Shown here piece after piece: positions 33,701 to 46,300 of a DNA stretch of 64,000 bases (the stretch's first letter is position 1; each line of letters begins with the position of its first letter). The position numbers and the translations under genes were made by a program. The notes beneath the pieces were generated by a model. That model saw only the letters and a list, made by a program, of their open reading frames with translations, was not told the origin of the DNA and ran no database searches. This stretch comes from Branchiostoma lanceolatum (lineage: Eukaryota; Chordata; Leptocardii; Amphioxiformes; Branchiostomatidae), in assembly GCF_035083965.1 (NCBI RefSeq), contig NC_089735.1, positions 17,601,594-17,665,593 on the forward strand. Reading direction: 5' to 3'.

Positions 33701-36700
33701 GCCAGTTCAGGAACAACCCGTGTGTTGAGTCGGTAGAACTTCACTCAAAGTCGGCCCATCGTCATCATCGGGCAACGTGTAACGTTACATTATTCATGGG
33801 AAGTTAGCTGGATGCCGTAGCAATGGTAATACTACTATGTCCATGTGTTCCTTGTTGTGTTAGGAGCAAACTTTGAGGAAAATATCTTCCTCAGTCCACT
33901 ATCACACGCAGCATTTAGACAAAAAAGTGTTCCTCACAAACCTTTGTCGTCTGCTTGACAACAGGATTCTGGTTAACAATATGGCGGCGGGAAAATACAC
34001 GTGCCGTAGGTTGTAGCAACAGAGAGGAGTTTTGATGATTGATCACACTTAGAATCCAGTTGCAGGTTAGCAAAAGAGATTGTAATAAGTTGTCTTATAA
34101 ATAATTGTGTTTAGCAGGCAGGAGATGTGACATTTGTCTTATAAACCAGCGAACAACCGTGCTGGGTGATTCTCCCACGAAGCCCCCAGACTCTGTCAAT
34201 AAGGGACGGAGAGTTTTTGACGTCGCCAACTTCTAATGCATGGTTATCGAAGCTTTTCAGCCAGTGTTCTGAATACGTTAGTCTATCTGCTTTGCATTGC
34301 TGGCGTTATAACTGATTTTGCATCTAGCACATATCCCTAAATACCCCGTTTTCGAAAAATCCCGACTTTAAGTACCCCACGAATTTAGGTTACCCAACGT
34401 TACAATTTTTAGAGGAAACATTGCCACAGGGTGATTAGGGCCTTTGAGGCATACCATGTTGCCCACCTGAAGGAACGGAGAGCAGTCACAAACTTTTAAG
34501 GCTTAGACAACTTGCAATCATGCCAACAGGACTGCACGCACATGTGAGGGGTGGGGGAGGAGGAGAACCAAAAAATGTCACAGTGATCTACTAACTCAGA
34601 TGACCTTTCATGCCCATCTAAAAGTCTGCTTATTGGTCTACCATAAAGGACAGTTTCTGTAAGTCTCAATGGTTTTTATGTACAAAATTTAGGACAAGTA
34701 CATATCAGTGAAGTGTGACTCACAGACACATTCTGGCTGGACTCCAGTCCACTGTTGGTTGGTCCCACAGGTTCTAGCTGCTGAACCCCTGATGTGGTAG
34801 CCAACATCACACCAGAACGTCACCGTGCTGCCAACTGCACTGTTCGTGTCACTATGGTAACCAAAGGCCGGTGGTTGTGGTGCAGGACAAGGTGTGCTGT
34901 GTTCATCTACAGAAAAGAATTAAACAAGTCTTAGGGCTTAAGCCACCACTCAAAAATCATGACCATCCCACTTCCAGAAAAACTACATTTCTCAAACTTT
35001 GAAGTCACGCTGCAGTACCGTTGATTGCTGCTAGTAGGCCCATTATCACACGTGACCTTCATTTTCCCTACCCCTACCCACCTACCAAATACATGTATCA
35101 CGGCGATTCATCCACAGCTTCGACCGTTATGCTCAGGAAAGGCACGACTTTCCACACCTCACTCAGGTGAAAATGAGTAGTACATAAATGTATCTAGCTT
35201 CGGTTAGGGAAGTCCCTTGGATTGGACTTAAATGGAGGTCTCATGTTTAAGGAGAGCCAAATCTTGAGTATGTAAAAAACCCACCACACTTATCAAAAAG
35301 AGTACGGGACCTTCCCGGTGTGAGTGAATCATATAAATCTGTCCGGATATGTAGCTTGTACTGTTCAGTATGAACCTGGTGTGTTATGCCATGAGGCAGT
35401 TTACCAGGTATGTAACATTAAACAAACACAATTTAATTTTATTCTATGATGACAACCTACATGAAGTACCTACATTTACATATTGGTAGCTCGTAGTCCC
35501 ACTGATATTCATAAACAGTTCCAGGGACACATGTCAGTGTAGCGGTCCCCACCAAGTTATAGCCGACGTCACAGGAGAACGACACAGTGTCCCCTGGCTG
35601 GAAGCTGTCGCCTTGTCGCTGGCCATGTACGGGTGCCCCAGGGTCTCTACAGTACCCAGCTGGAAAAAAATGATCACATCATTTTGAGCATTCAGCACTC
35701 CAGTGTGCACTTGTAGTTAATGAAATATACATGTAAAACAAAATACAGTATATCAATTTGAAACAACCATTCTATATTCATCTTTTAACTTGACAAAGTT
35801 GTCTTCCAGCCCAGAATAGATATTTTCTGTATTTATAAGCTCTTTTGTCTTGTGCAAAGGCAGGGCTGTCTCCAACACCCATCCCTCCGTTCCGGGACAG
35901 AAATTTGCTTGTTGGGACGGACAAAAATTTCACCTAGTCCGTCCCAAAAATCTGAACCGAAAAAGACATGGCATGGATCAAAGTATATGTTTGCAAGCTT
36001 AAAATGACAGATTTAACAAGTTGAACAAAAATTAACAAAATGGGCTCCCAAACAATGAGTGGGACGGGAAAAGTTGGAGACAGCAATGTGCAAATTTTGA
36101 TGGCAATGTATTGAGTTATGATATGATGATACTCTGAGAGAGCATCTTTAGTCCAAAGTTTAATGATGTTGTCTGAATTTAACACAGAATCAGGGTTTAC
36201 ATGCAGTCAGGTTACAAAATTCTAATTTAAAAGCAATTTGCTTTAAAACGATATGATCACATTTGACATGACAGACTTACTGGAATAGTAGAGGTTCAGC
36301 GTGCTACCATGGATGTACTCTCCATAGTACACTATTTCAGCTACAGTGTTGCTACCACTTGTAGCATTGACGATGAACGGGTTGTGAGGTAGACGCCAGT
36401 TAGTTTTGGTCAGTCTTAATAGCTCTGAGCCATCTGGAGAGAAGAGTGCATTATTTGTATAATGTAGCAATATATCACAACAACAATGATGTACTGAAAC
36501 ACCCTTCAATGTAAGTTGTGACACAGCAATTAAGAGCAGAAGAAAGACTTCTCCGACATTTGAATGTACAAACTAAGCAAGAGGAGAAGGGGCAGAGAAG
36601 AAAACTTGCATCTGTCTAATATGTATATTCACTCCCTGAAACTGTGTACCTGCATGGCATAAACCTCCAGGTCTTATAAGGCTGGCTCTGTTTTCATTGT

Positions 36701-37342
36701 TCATCTCCCAGTTTAGCAAATACTAAGCAACCGATCAATCTAATTGATAAGAAGTTCATTCATTTCTTGCCATAAGGTTGGTTTCCCTCACCAAAATTGA
36801 TCTTAATTTGAACTTGAAACAAGAACAGCATGCACCATCATGAAAAATGAAAAGGGGATTTGGAAATGTAATGAATAGAAAAAGTCCAGACTTGGTTTTT
36901 GATTCTCTTTTCTGATAAACACCAACCTTGCATGACCTTGATATACTCGTACTGTGGCCAGGTCCAGAAGTATGTCTGGTTGAAGTACAGGTTGATGTTG
37001 TTTCCCGCGGCGGCGGTGATAGTCCAGCGGCAGCCCCAGATTCCCGTTGTTCCAGTCCAGAACCGTCTCTCCTGGTCGGGCCAGTTGGGACTCTTGATGG
37101 ACCCGTAACCCTCCTGCTGGGGGATCCCGTTAGCACACTTGGCTGGAAATGGAACAGAGAAGAATTAGGAGGGAAAGAAAGTGATAGTGATCTAGAACCA
37201 GTCTAGTTCACTGAAGTGAAGACCTATTCATCCACTGGGCGTGAAAGAGAAGACAGACGCCGTGTACATGACGGTATTTACAGGTTCATTGTGGGGGGGA
37301 TTTCCCTAGCTCTTTTCTACAAACACAATGAAGTGTGTGTGT

Positions 37343-37384
<42 letters not shown>

Positions 37385-40300
37385 TGTGAGTGAGTTGTGA
37401 GTGAGTGAGTGAGTGAGTGAGTGTGAGTGTGTGAGTGAGTGAATGATTGAGCGAGTGTGAGTGAGTGAGATTTAAAATTGTTCAATGATCATACTTCCTA
37501 ACACTGAGTGTGTGAGTGAGTGAGTGAGTGAGTGAGGTATAGAATTGTTCAATGATCATACTTCCTAACACTGAGTGTGTGAGTGTGTGAGTGAGCGAGT
37601 GAGTGAGTGAGTGAGTGAGGTTAAATTGTTTAATGATCATATTTCCTAACACTGAGTGAGTGTGGGAGTGAGTGAGTGAGTGAGGTTTAAAATTGTTCAA
37701 TGATCATACTTCCTAACACTGAGTATGTGAGTGTGTGAGTGAGTGTGTGAGTGTGTGAGTGAGTGAGTGAGTGAGTGAGGTTTAGAATTGTTCAATGATC
37801 ATACTTCCTAACACTGAGTGAGTGTGGGAGTGAGTGAGTGAGTGAGTGTGTGAGTGAGTGAGTGAGTGAGTGAGTGAGTGAGTGAGTGTGTGAGTGAGTG
37901 AGTGAGTGAGGTTTAGAATTGTTCAATGATCATACTTCCTAACACTGAGTGAGTGAGTGAGTGAGTGAGTGAGGTTTAAAATTGTTCAATGATCATACTT
38001 CCTAACACTGAGTGTGTGAGTGAGTGAGTGAGTGAGGTTAAATTGTTCAATGATCATACTTCCTAACACTGAGTGTGTGAGTGTGTGAGTGAGTGTGTGA
38101 GCGTGTGAGTGAGTGAGTGAGTGAGTGAGGTTTAGAATTGTTCAATGATCATACTTCCTAACACTGAGTATGTGAGTGTGTGAGTGAGTGTGTGAGCGTG
38201 TGAGTGAGTGAGTGAGTGAGGTTTAGAAATGTTCAATGATCATACTTCCTAACACTGAGTGAGTGTGGGAGTGAGTGAGTGAGTGAGTGAGTGTGTGAGT
38301 AAGTGTGTGAGTGAGTGAGTGAGTGAGGTTAAATTGTTCAATGATCATACTTCCTAACACAGAGTGAGTGTGGGAGTGAGTGAGTGAGTGTGTGAGTGAG
38401 TGAGTGTGTGAGTGAGTGAGTGAGTGAGTGAGTGAGTGAGTGAGGTTTAGAATTGTTCAATGATCATACTTCCTAACACTGAGTGAGTGAGTGAGTGAGT
38501 GAATGAGTGAGTGAGTGAGTGAGGTTTAAAATTGTTCAATGATCATACTTCCTAACACTGAGTGTGTGAGTGAGTGAGTGAGTGAGTGAGGTTAAATTGT
38601 TCAATGATCATACTTCCTACACTGAGTGAGTGTGTGAGTGAGTGAGTGTGTGAGTGAGTGAGTGAGGTTTGAAATTGTTCAATGATCATACTTCCTAACA
38701 CTGAGTGAGTGTGTGAGTGAGTGAGTGAGTGAGTGAGTGAGGTTTGAAATTGTTCAATGATCATACTTCCTAACACTGAGTATGTGAGTGTGTGAGTGAG
38801 TGAGTGAGTGCCCGAGTGAGGTTTAAAATTGTTCAATGATCATACTTCCTAACACTGAGTGAGTGTGAGTGAGTGAGTGAGTGAGCGAGTGAGTGAGTGA
38901 GTGAGTGAGGTTTGAAATTGTTCAATGATCATACTTCCTAACACTGAGTATGTGAGTGTGTGAGTGAGTGAGTGAGTGAGGTTTAGAATTGTTCAATGAT
39001 CATACTTCCTAACACTGAGTGAGTGTGGGAGTGAGTGAGTGAGTGAGTGAGTGAGTGAGCGAGTGAGTGAGTGAGTGAGTGAGGTTTAGAATTGTTCAAT
39101 GATCATACTTCCTAACACTGAGTGAGTGAGTGAGTGAGTGAGTGAGTGAGGTTTAGAATTGTTCAATGATCATACTTCCTAACACCTTTATTCTAAGTAA
39201 CACATTTATCCCTCAATCAATCTGATTTGAATCAGTCAAGAATGAAGCCATACATTTTCGTATTACTTAAAAGTTGATGTGGACAGTACTGACACGTGTA
39301 TAGTAGAGGATGGAGACATCAACATTAAACAATCACCTTCACATGAGGGTATTGTAGAGTTCCACTCAGCCAGCAGTACTCCCGCCATGACAGGCCCGTC
39401 TGTCTCCATGCAGGTTATGTACACATCTCCCACAAGTTCAAAACCGTCCTCACAACGGAATTCCAACTGTACATGTTAAAAAAAGGAGAGGCAAATAATG
39501 CAAAATCTCTAAAAAATAACAACCTCAGACATGTCCGACTGTTAACTGGTCAGGAATACACCATAATATACAATATCATAAAGAAGGTTGAAATATATAC
39601 AGAATGATTTGATGAATAAACAGAGCCGCTTGAAAGCGACTGCTGCCCACCCGTGTCAGGGACCCCAGCAGCAGTATAATCAAATAATGGATACATTTAC
39701 TAATAGTACTATGATAAATATTGCAGGTTACTATATTGGCATAAAATGAATGTATTTGGAAGTATGGCCTCAGGTCACACAAAATGATCTCCTTCTCAGA
39801 CATTTTAAGTGAGAATTCATCTAGAGGACATTCTTGATGGAAAAAGAGGGCTAAGAGAAAAACTTGCATCTGACTATATTCACTCCCTTAAACTGTGTCA
39901 GGAAACATAATAGAACCTGTGTTGTATGTTGTTTTAAGTTATGTTAGCAGTAGAATTTCAGATTAATGCTCTGAAGACAGGTGGTAAGGTTTGTTCTTAG
40001 GTTTTGCTGACATTTTACTTCATGTTATGTTGTGCACCAATTTTTTTCTCCAGAAAGAGAGGATAGCTACCGTGTCTCCGATCTTGTACGGACCCCTCTC
40101 AGGAAGCCGCTTGGCATGTTGTGGCGTGCCGGGGTCAACGCACTCTCCAGCTAAAGAAGTGCCAGCAGGGATGACTGAAAGGCAAAAGTCAGACCTTATC
40201 TTAACATCTTGAAATGACAGTCTCTTTCTTTTTTACAAGGCTATATCTGACAAGATTATGCTACTTCTTTTTTTTATAGAAATTCGTAAACAAATTGTCT

Positions 40301-43300
40301 TCCTTATTTTTCCTAATTGCATATACTGCTTTCACGTTACCTGAGTACTAGTTAAGCTGTTCATGTTCTAAAACTGTTCTACGTGTAGTTGGTCTCAATT
40401 TTGTCATATCGCAACAACCTCACATCCGGAGCACAACCAATTCTGTTGTTTGACGGTTGTGCTTGCAAAAATTCCCATTCAATCATCTTCATTACAGTAA
40501 ATTCAATGTATACCACCATTTGTGCACACTAAAGATAAATCTATTTTAGTTCTATACTAGATGAAGTTTAATTTTCATGTTTGTTTCACATACAGTCAAA
40601 ACTGTGCAAGAAGACCACTCAGAGGTCACATTGACCGGGAGGTCCTTATGTAGAGGTGGTCTCTGTCTTGTACTGTAGGGTTGACTGTACATGTATTACC
40701 GGTAAGAAAGTAGATTTTGCTCTAATGACTCACTGGGATCATTTATAAAATCATTTGAACTGCAATGCAGCCAAACCTAAATACAAGTGACCACCTCTGC
40801 ATAAGGACCACCAGTCTTGGCCGATGTGACCATTTTTTGGTGGTACCTTAGATAATTTTACCAAAAGACACAAACATTAAGAATCCTGTCTATAGTCAGA
40901 CCACCCGTCCACATAGACCAGATTCTGTGGTGTTCTTGTGCAGTTTTGATGGTACTAACATCTGTAATGCAGAAGGAATCCAGCGTTGTTGGAGGTGAGG
41001 TTGGCCGGACCGTACAGGGATGACCAGTACGTGCGCAGGATGAGGGAGATGTCGTTAGAGAAGCTGGTGATGGGGTCAGGGTGGGCGGGGTAGTCTCTCG
41101 TCTGGCGGCCTGTCCAACTGTGGAGGAAAAAACAGGAGGTTTTGGGTAACGTTAAAATTCTTCACATATAAGGGAATACAGGGGTGGTGCCGATCTCTGC
41201 TTCTACAGCCCTTGGGCCACACTGCAGGAGGCTAGTCCTCTCATGGTAGTGAAGTGTGCTTGACTTTTTGTCATATCTTACTGCTGAGTGCTGTCACCAC
41301 TCACATGAGAAAGCGGTATGTGTGCTACTATTTTTCAAGTCTTTTGTATGACCCAACTGGGGTTTGAACCAATTGCAAGTCCCCATCCTTCCAAATGCAA
41401 GGTGAGCACTCCCTATATTTCAGGCAATTGTACCAGTCTCACTGTCTGATGGGAGATTTTGACATTAGGCCACACCAACTTAATTTTATCAATGACATCC
41501 GCGCTCGCATTGATTTTCACCTGTTCTCAACAAACAAAAAACTCCTCCAGGGCTCCACAGAACTCCAGAACTTGCCAACTCATATTGCCCCAAAAGGCTG
41601 GTATTGTGCCGGCTTGTCGTAAACCTCGTTATGTACATGATGTACTACCACAAAATATGTCAGCATCAAAGTTCACAAGTCAAGAAAACTGGGGTATGTC
41701 ATCGATGTTGGCAAGGGGAATGATACGTTTGCACAGTTGTACGAGAGATTCGCGGCGGCCAGCGAGTATGACGCCCAGACAATTTCAAAGACGTCCTAAT
41801 GGTCCTCAGAGTGGCTCTATAACAAACGTTTCTTTTGCAACAATGAGAGAAATGGGAGAGCAAGAGGAGTTGAGGCATTGGTATAGAGGTCTCATAGTGA
41901 GATTTGTAAGGGCCCTGTCACACTTGTGCGTATATCATATCCGCATGAGTTGCGTAGTAACAAGTTTTTGGTTTAGGTTTAGCTTGCAGCCGAAGAAGGC
42001 ATTTTTTTGTTTGTTCGATAACTAGGCTGCACAATGGTGGGTCAAAGTATAAAATAACTTCTTCCCTGCAAACTTTACATAAACAAAAATAAATGTTCAT
42101 GCCCACCTCATACGCACTTGAACATACGCACAAATGTGACAGGGCCTTAAGTGTGAACCATGGAATGCTTAATATGGAGTTCAATGCCATGTATGTTGAA
42201 TATTCTCATCAGTCATATATCATCCACAGTCCTTGGAGCCAAATACCTTCTAATAGTGTACTTCTTTGATCGTTCTTGTCAATATATTTAACATGGATCA
42301 CATGAGCTGAGTCTGCTAGGATGAACAAGGCAATCTACATGTACCTCCTACAAATAAAAAAAGACCTGTTGCTTGCTTGATACACTGTGTTCTGTGGTTC
42401 AATTCGCAATACCAGCTTTGTAGTCCAGGACCTGTGGTTTCGCAGCATCTTTTTTGGCTGGATTTTTCTTTTTTATAAGCTCAGTCATGTTTGTTACTTC
42501 ACACAGCAGCAACGCCTAGCTGCAGTGCAAGGTAGAACCAGTAATTGTTGTCCTGAGGAAGGTGACAGAAGACCTGACCAAAACATCTGAGCTTGGTAAA
42601 AACTCTTGGTTGTGTACCAAAAACTTTTAAATTGTGACTTATCAACTGTGTGAAACAATTCATAGATGGAAGACAATATTATAAGGAAATTTTAGCATTT
42701 AACTAACAGTAGTGTTTTCCATATCATTTTACCAAGTGAACACAACAGTCCCCTGTGACTTCCTACCTGTACGTTATAACATCTCCCTCTCCAACTTGCA
42801 GAAAGTCATCATCAAAGTATGAATGAAGCTGTATAGTCTCAAACTCCAGCAGCACAGTGAAGCCCGCAGGCGCCTGGATGTTCCAGCTACAGTCCGCTGG
42901 GATCTCAAAATAGTCTGGGTACTGGCCGGGACTGGTGATGACGCCAGTAGGACTCGTCAGATTGCCACCGCATTCAGCTGTTGGATGTACAAACTTTGTC
43001 ATATTATCCTTATAATCCAATGATTCTGAATTGCAGAGAAAGCAGCAAAAAGCTGTCCACGCAGCCAGTGTGACAGAACTGATGATGTCGCTACTTTTCT
43101 GCATTCAATCAAAAAAAAAAAACTTGTTCATGAACTGCTTACAAGGAAAACATTTTGACTTAAACCTGAAAATAGAAAATTATTTTCAAACCTGTTCATT
43201 ACTAGTAACAAGAGGGTGATTTTTCGACCCCATCCCTGATTGCCCTCCTATGCAGACCCTTGTAATCATAAGTAGTTTACTGATCATTTGCATGTTCTAC

Positions 43301-46300
43301 AGGTAATATGGCAAAGCTTGATCCCTATGCCAAGAACCTTCTAGGATTGGCATACTGATCAGCCAAAAAAGCCATAGAAGACCTCCAGCCACCCAGAAGC
43401 TTGAAGAGGGTACTAGTATCTCACTGGATGTGCGGCACAGTGGCAACTTCGCTGCAATCAAGCAATTTCACAGAGCGCTCAATAAATTTTATTGATAATA
43501 TACTTTGCCTCTTTTGTTGTCTTTTCCACCATGCTCGTACATTTCGTATGATATTCCTATTATAAAGTCACGTGCTGCAGCCCAGTGAGATACCCGCTTT
43601 ACGTCTGTGAATGAGGCTACCCACCCCTGCAGAGTGCCCGTGGGTCCTGGTAGTCGCCCCATCGTGCCCTGGTGCCGTCAGACTGGGACTCACACAGCAG
43701 GGTGACGTGAGCCCGCCGATACGGCTGATAACCTTCGTCGCACGTGTAGTGAACAGTTTCTCCCGCGGGGTACGTGCCATTGAACAGGAAGTCTGGGACC
43801 AGACCGCCATTCACAGGACTCCCTGGTTCCTTACAGGTTTCTGAAGAGACAACTGAAGCAAAGAAAAAAGATTGAACAAGTCAAGTCCTTCCCACAACAT
43901 TTGATGTAGAGGGCAGAGCCCATCTCTGCTTCTATAACCCTTGGGCCACACATGTACAGTTTATGCTAGCCCTACAGGGGGCTAGTCCACTGGTAGTGGT
44001 GTGTACTCTTTCCCACAATTGCTGAGCTAGGCTAAGGAGAGAAATCAGCGTGAACCAATTTCCTTAATGCCTTTCGTTTGACTTGGCAAGGATCAAACAC
44101 AAAACCACTTGCATTCTACCCACTAGGCCATTGCAGTGGTAAACAGACAAAAGATAACTGTCACAATCAAACAGGTTCATGGAGTGCACAATACAGTTTT
44201 AACAAAAGCCATGCCTTAATTACCTTTGCCAAAAAGGTTATGTTTTAGGTAGCATTTGTATATGTGTAACATTATGTATGTGTGTATATAGAAGAGCATC
44301 ATAACTCAAGAAGGGCTGGATGGATTGTCTTGATATTTGATATGTGGGTAGGTGTTGATAAGACCTGGAAATGATTAGATTTTGGGCCCCCTAGGAACTT
44401 TCTAAGGTATTGCAGCGGAACTTGTAGTTGTAGTGGCGTCTGTGTAGCACAGTGGCAGAGCATCCGGCTATGAACCAATAAGACCCAGGTTCAATCCCCA
44501 GTGGAGTACCCAGACATGTCCGGACATGCACCCAGACGTTGTGCCCTTGGGAAAGGCACTTAACACACATTTCCCATGTCCTAAGCCCAGCAGTAGGGTT
44601 TGGGTTGGCGTTAGGAAGGGCATCCAGCCGTAAAAACTCTTGCTACAAAAAAGGACTTGCACTTGATGAGGAGTTCTGGGGCTTTCCCATCCATGTGCAA
44701 GCACCAGATGATGGGGAACAAAAGACGTTAAATTGGATAGAGATAGAGATAGCTTTTTGGAGGAAGACTAAGTCGTGTAACTTTGGGCCCCCTAGCGGCT
44801 TTTTTTTTAACTGCAGGAGCAGGTTTTGCTGCAGACATTGAGAGAGAATAACTGATGAAGGGGTTGATGGATGGTCATTAATCTTAGTATTAAGATAGCC
44901 TGAGTGATGATTCATATAATAAGATACACACAAGGAAACACACCTGTCCCTGGTGCTGAACACCATCCACACACAGGTAAACACACCTGTCCCTGGTGCT
45001 GAACACCATCCACACACAGGTAAACACACCTGTCCCTGGTGCTGAACACCATCCATACACAGGTAAACATGCCTGTCCCTGGTGCAGAACACCATCCACA
45101 CACAGGTAAACACACCTATCCCTGGGAGTATTGTCCAGTATCAGGGTGAAGTGGCAGAAGTTAGGGTGGCAGAAGTTGGCAGAAGTTGGCAGAAGTTGGT
45201 AGAAGTTACGATGATTACAGAGTAGTTTTGAGGCTTCCGTGAGTCAGATGTGATGTCATCTTAACTTCTGCCACTAGCCTGGGTAGGGTGGCAGAAGTTA
45301 GGGTGGCAGAAGTTGGCAGAAGTTAGGTGACGTCATCCAAACTTCTGCCACTAGCCAGGGTAGGGTGGCAGGTGGCAGAAGTTGGCAGAAGTTGGGTGAC
45401 GTCATCCTAACTTCTGCCACTAGCCTGGGTAGGGTGGCAGAAGTTAGGGTGGCAGAAGTTGGCAGAAGTTAGGTGACGTCATCCTAACTTCTGCCACTAG
45501 CCAGGGTAGGGTGGCAGGTGGCAGAAGTTGGCAGAAGTTAGGAAACGTCACCCACTGTTCAAAACTGTAGAACAGTTATGTTGTAAACTTCGCTAACTTC
45601 ATTAAAAAAGTTAGTTTCCTTTTCCATGCTTTTCCAAAAGACGGAAAGTCTTTTCATGACCAACCTTCTCTCTTTAGTGATTAACAATATTCAAGTTATA
45701 TATGTAGTTAAAGATATTCAAGACATATATTTTCAAAAGATTATCTAAAATATCCCCTGGCAAAAGTTAGGATGACTTCATCCTAACTTCTGCCAACTTC
45801 TGCCACCCCTAGCCACTAGCAGAAGTTAGGATGACGTCACTCCTACGTTCAGACAACATCGCATTTCTAACTTCTGCCAACTTCTGCCAACTTCTGCCAC
45901 CCCCAACAACTGGCAGAAGTTAGGATGACGTCACTCCTAAGTTCAGACAAATGGTATTTCTAACTTCTGCCAACTTCTGCCAACTTCTGCCACCCCCGGC
46001 CGCTGGCAGAGGTTAGGATGACGTCACTCCTAACTTCATACAGCATCAGATTTCTAACTTCTGCCAACTTCTGCCACCCCCCGCCGCTGGCAGAAGTTAG
46101 GATGACGTCACTCCTAACTTCGGACAACATCGGATTTCATCTGATGGCTGACGGAAAAATTCTGAAGTTATATATGACCGATTTCAACTTCTGCCAATTT
46201 CTGCCACTTCACCCTGATACTGGACATGCATGATCCCTGGTGCTGAACACCATCCACACACAGGTTAACACACCTGTCCCAGGTGCTGAACACCATCCAC

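Noticed and set aside
37482..38836. His/Ser/Thr-rich ORFs on the minus strand
   Set aside because: Pure translation of the CACTCA satellite; they lie within an intron.
44643..45115. Cys-rich repetitive ORFs on the minus strand (VCLPVCGWCSAPGTG-like)
   Set aside because: They translate the 43-bp minisatellite in three frames, each frame giving a different repeat peptide.
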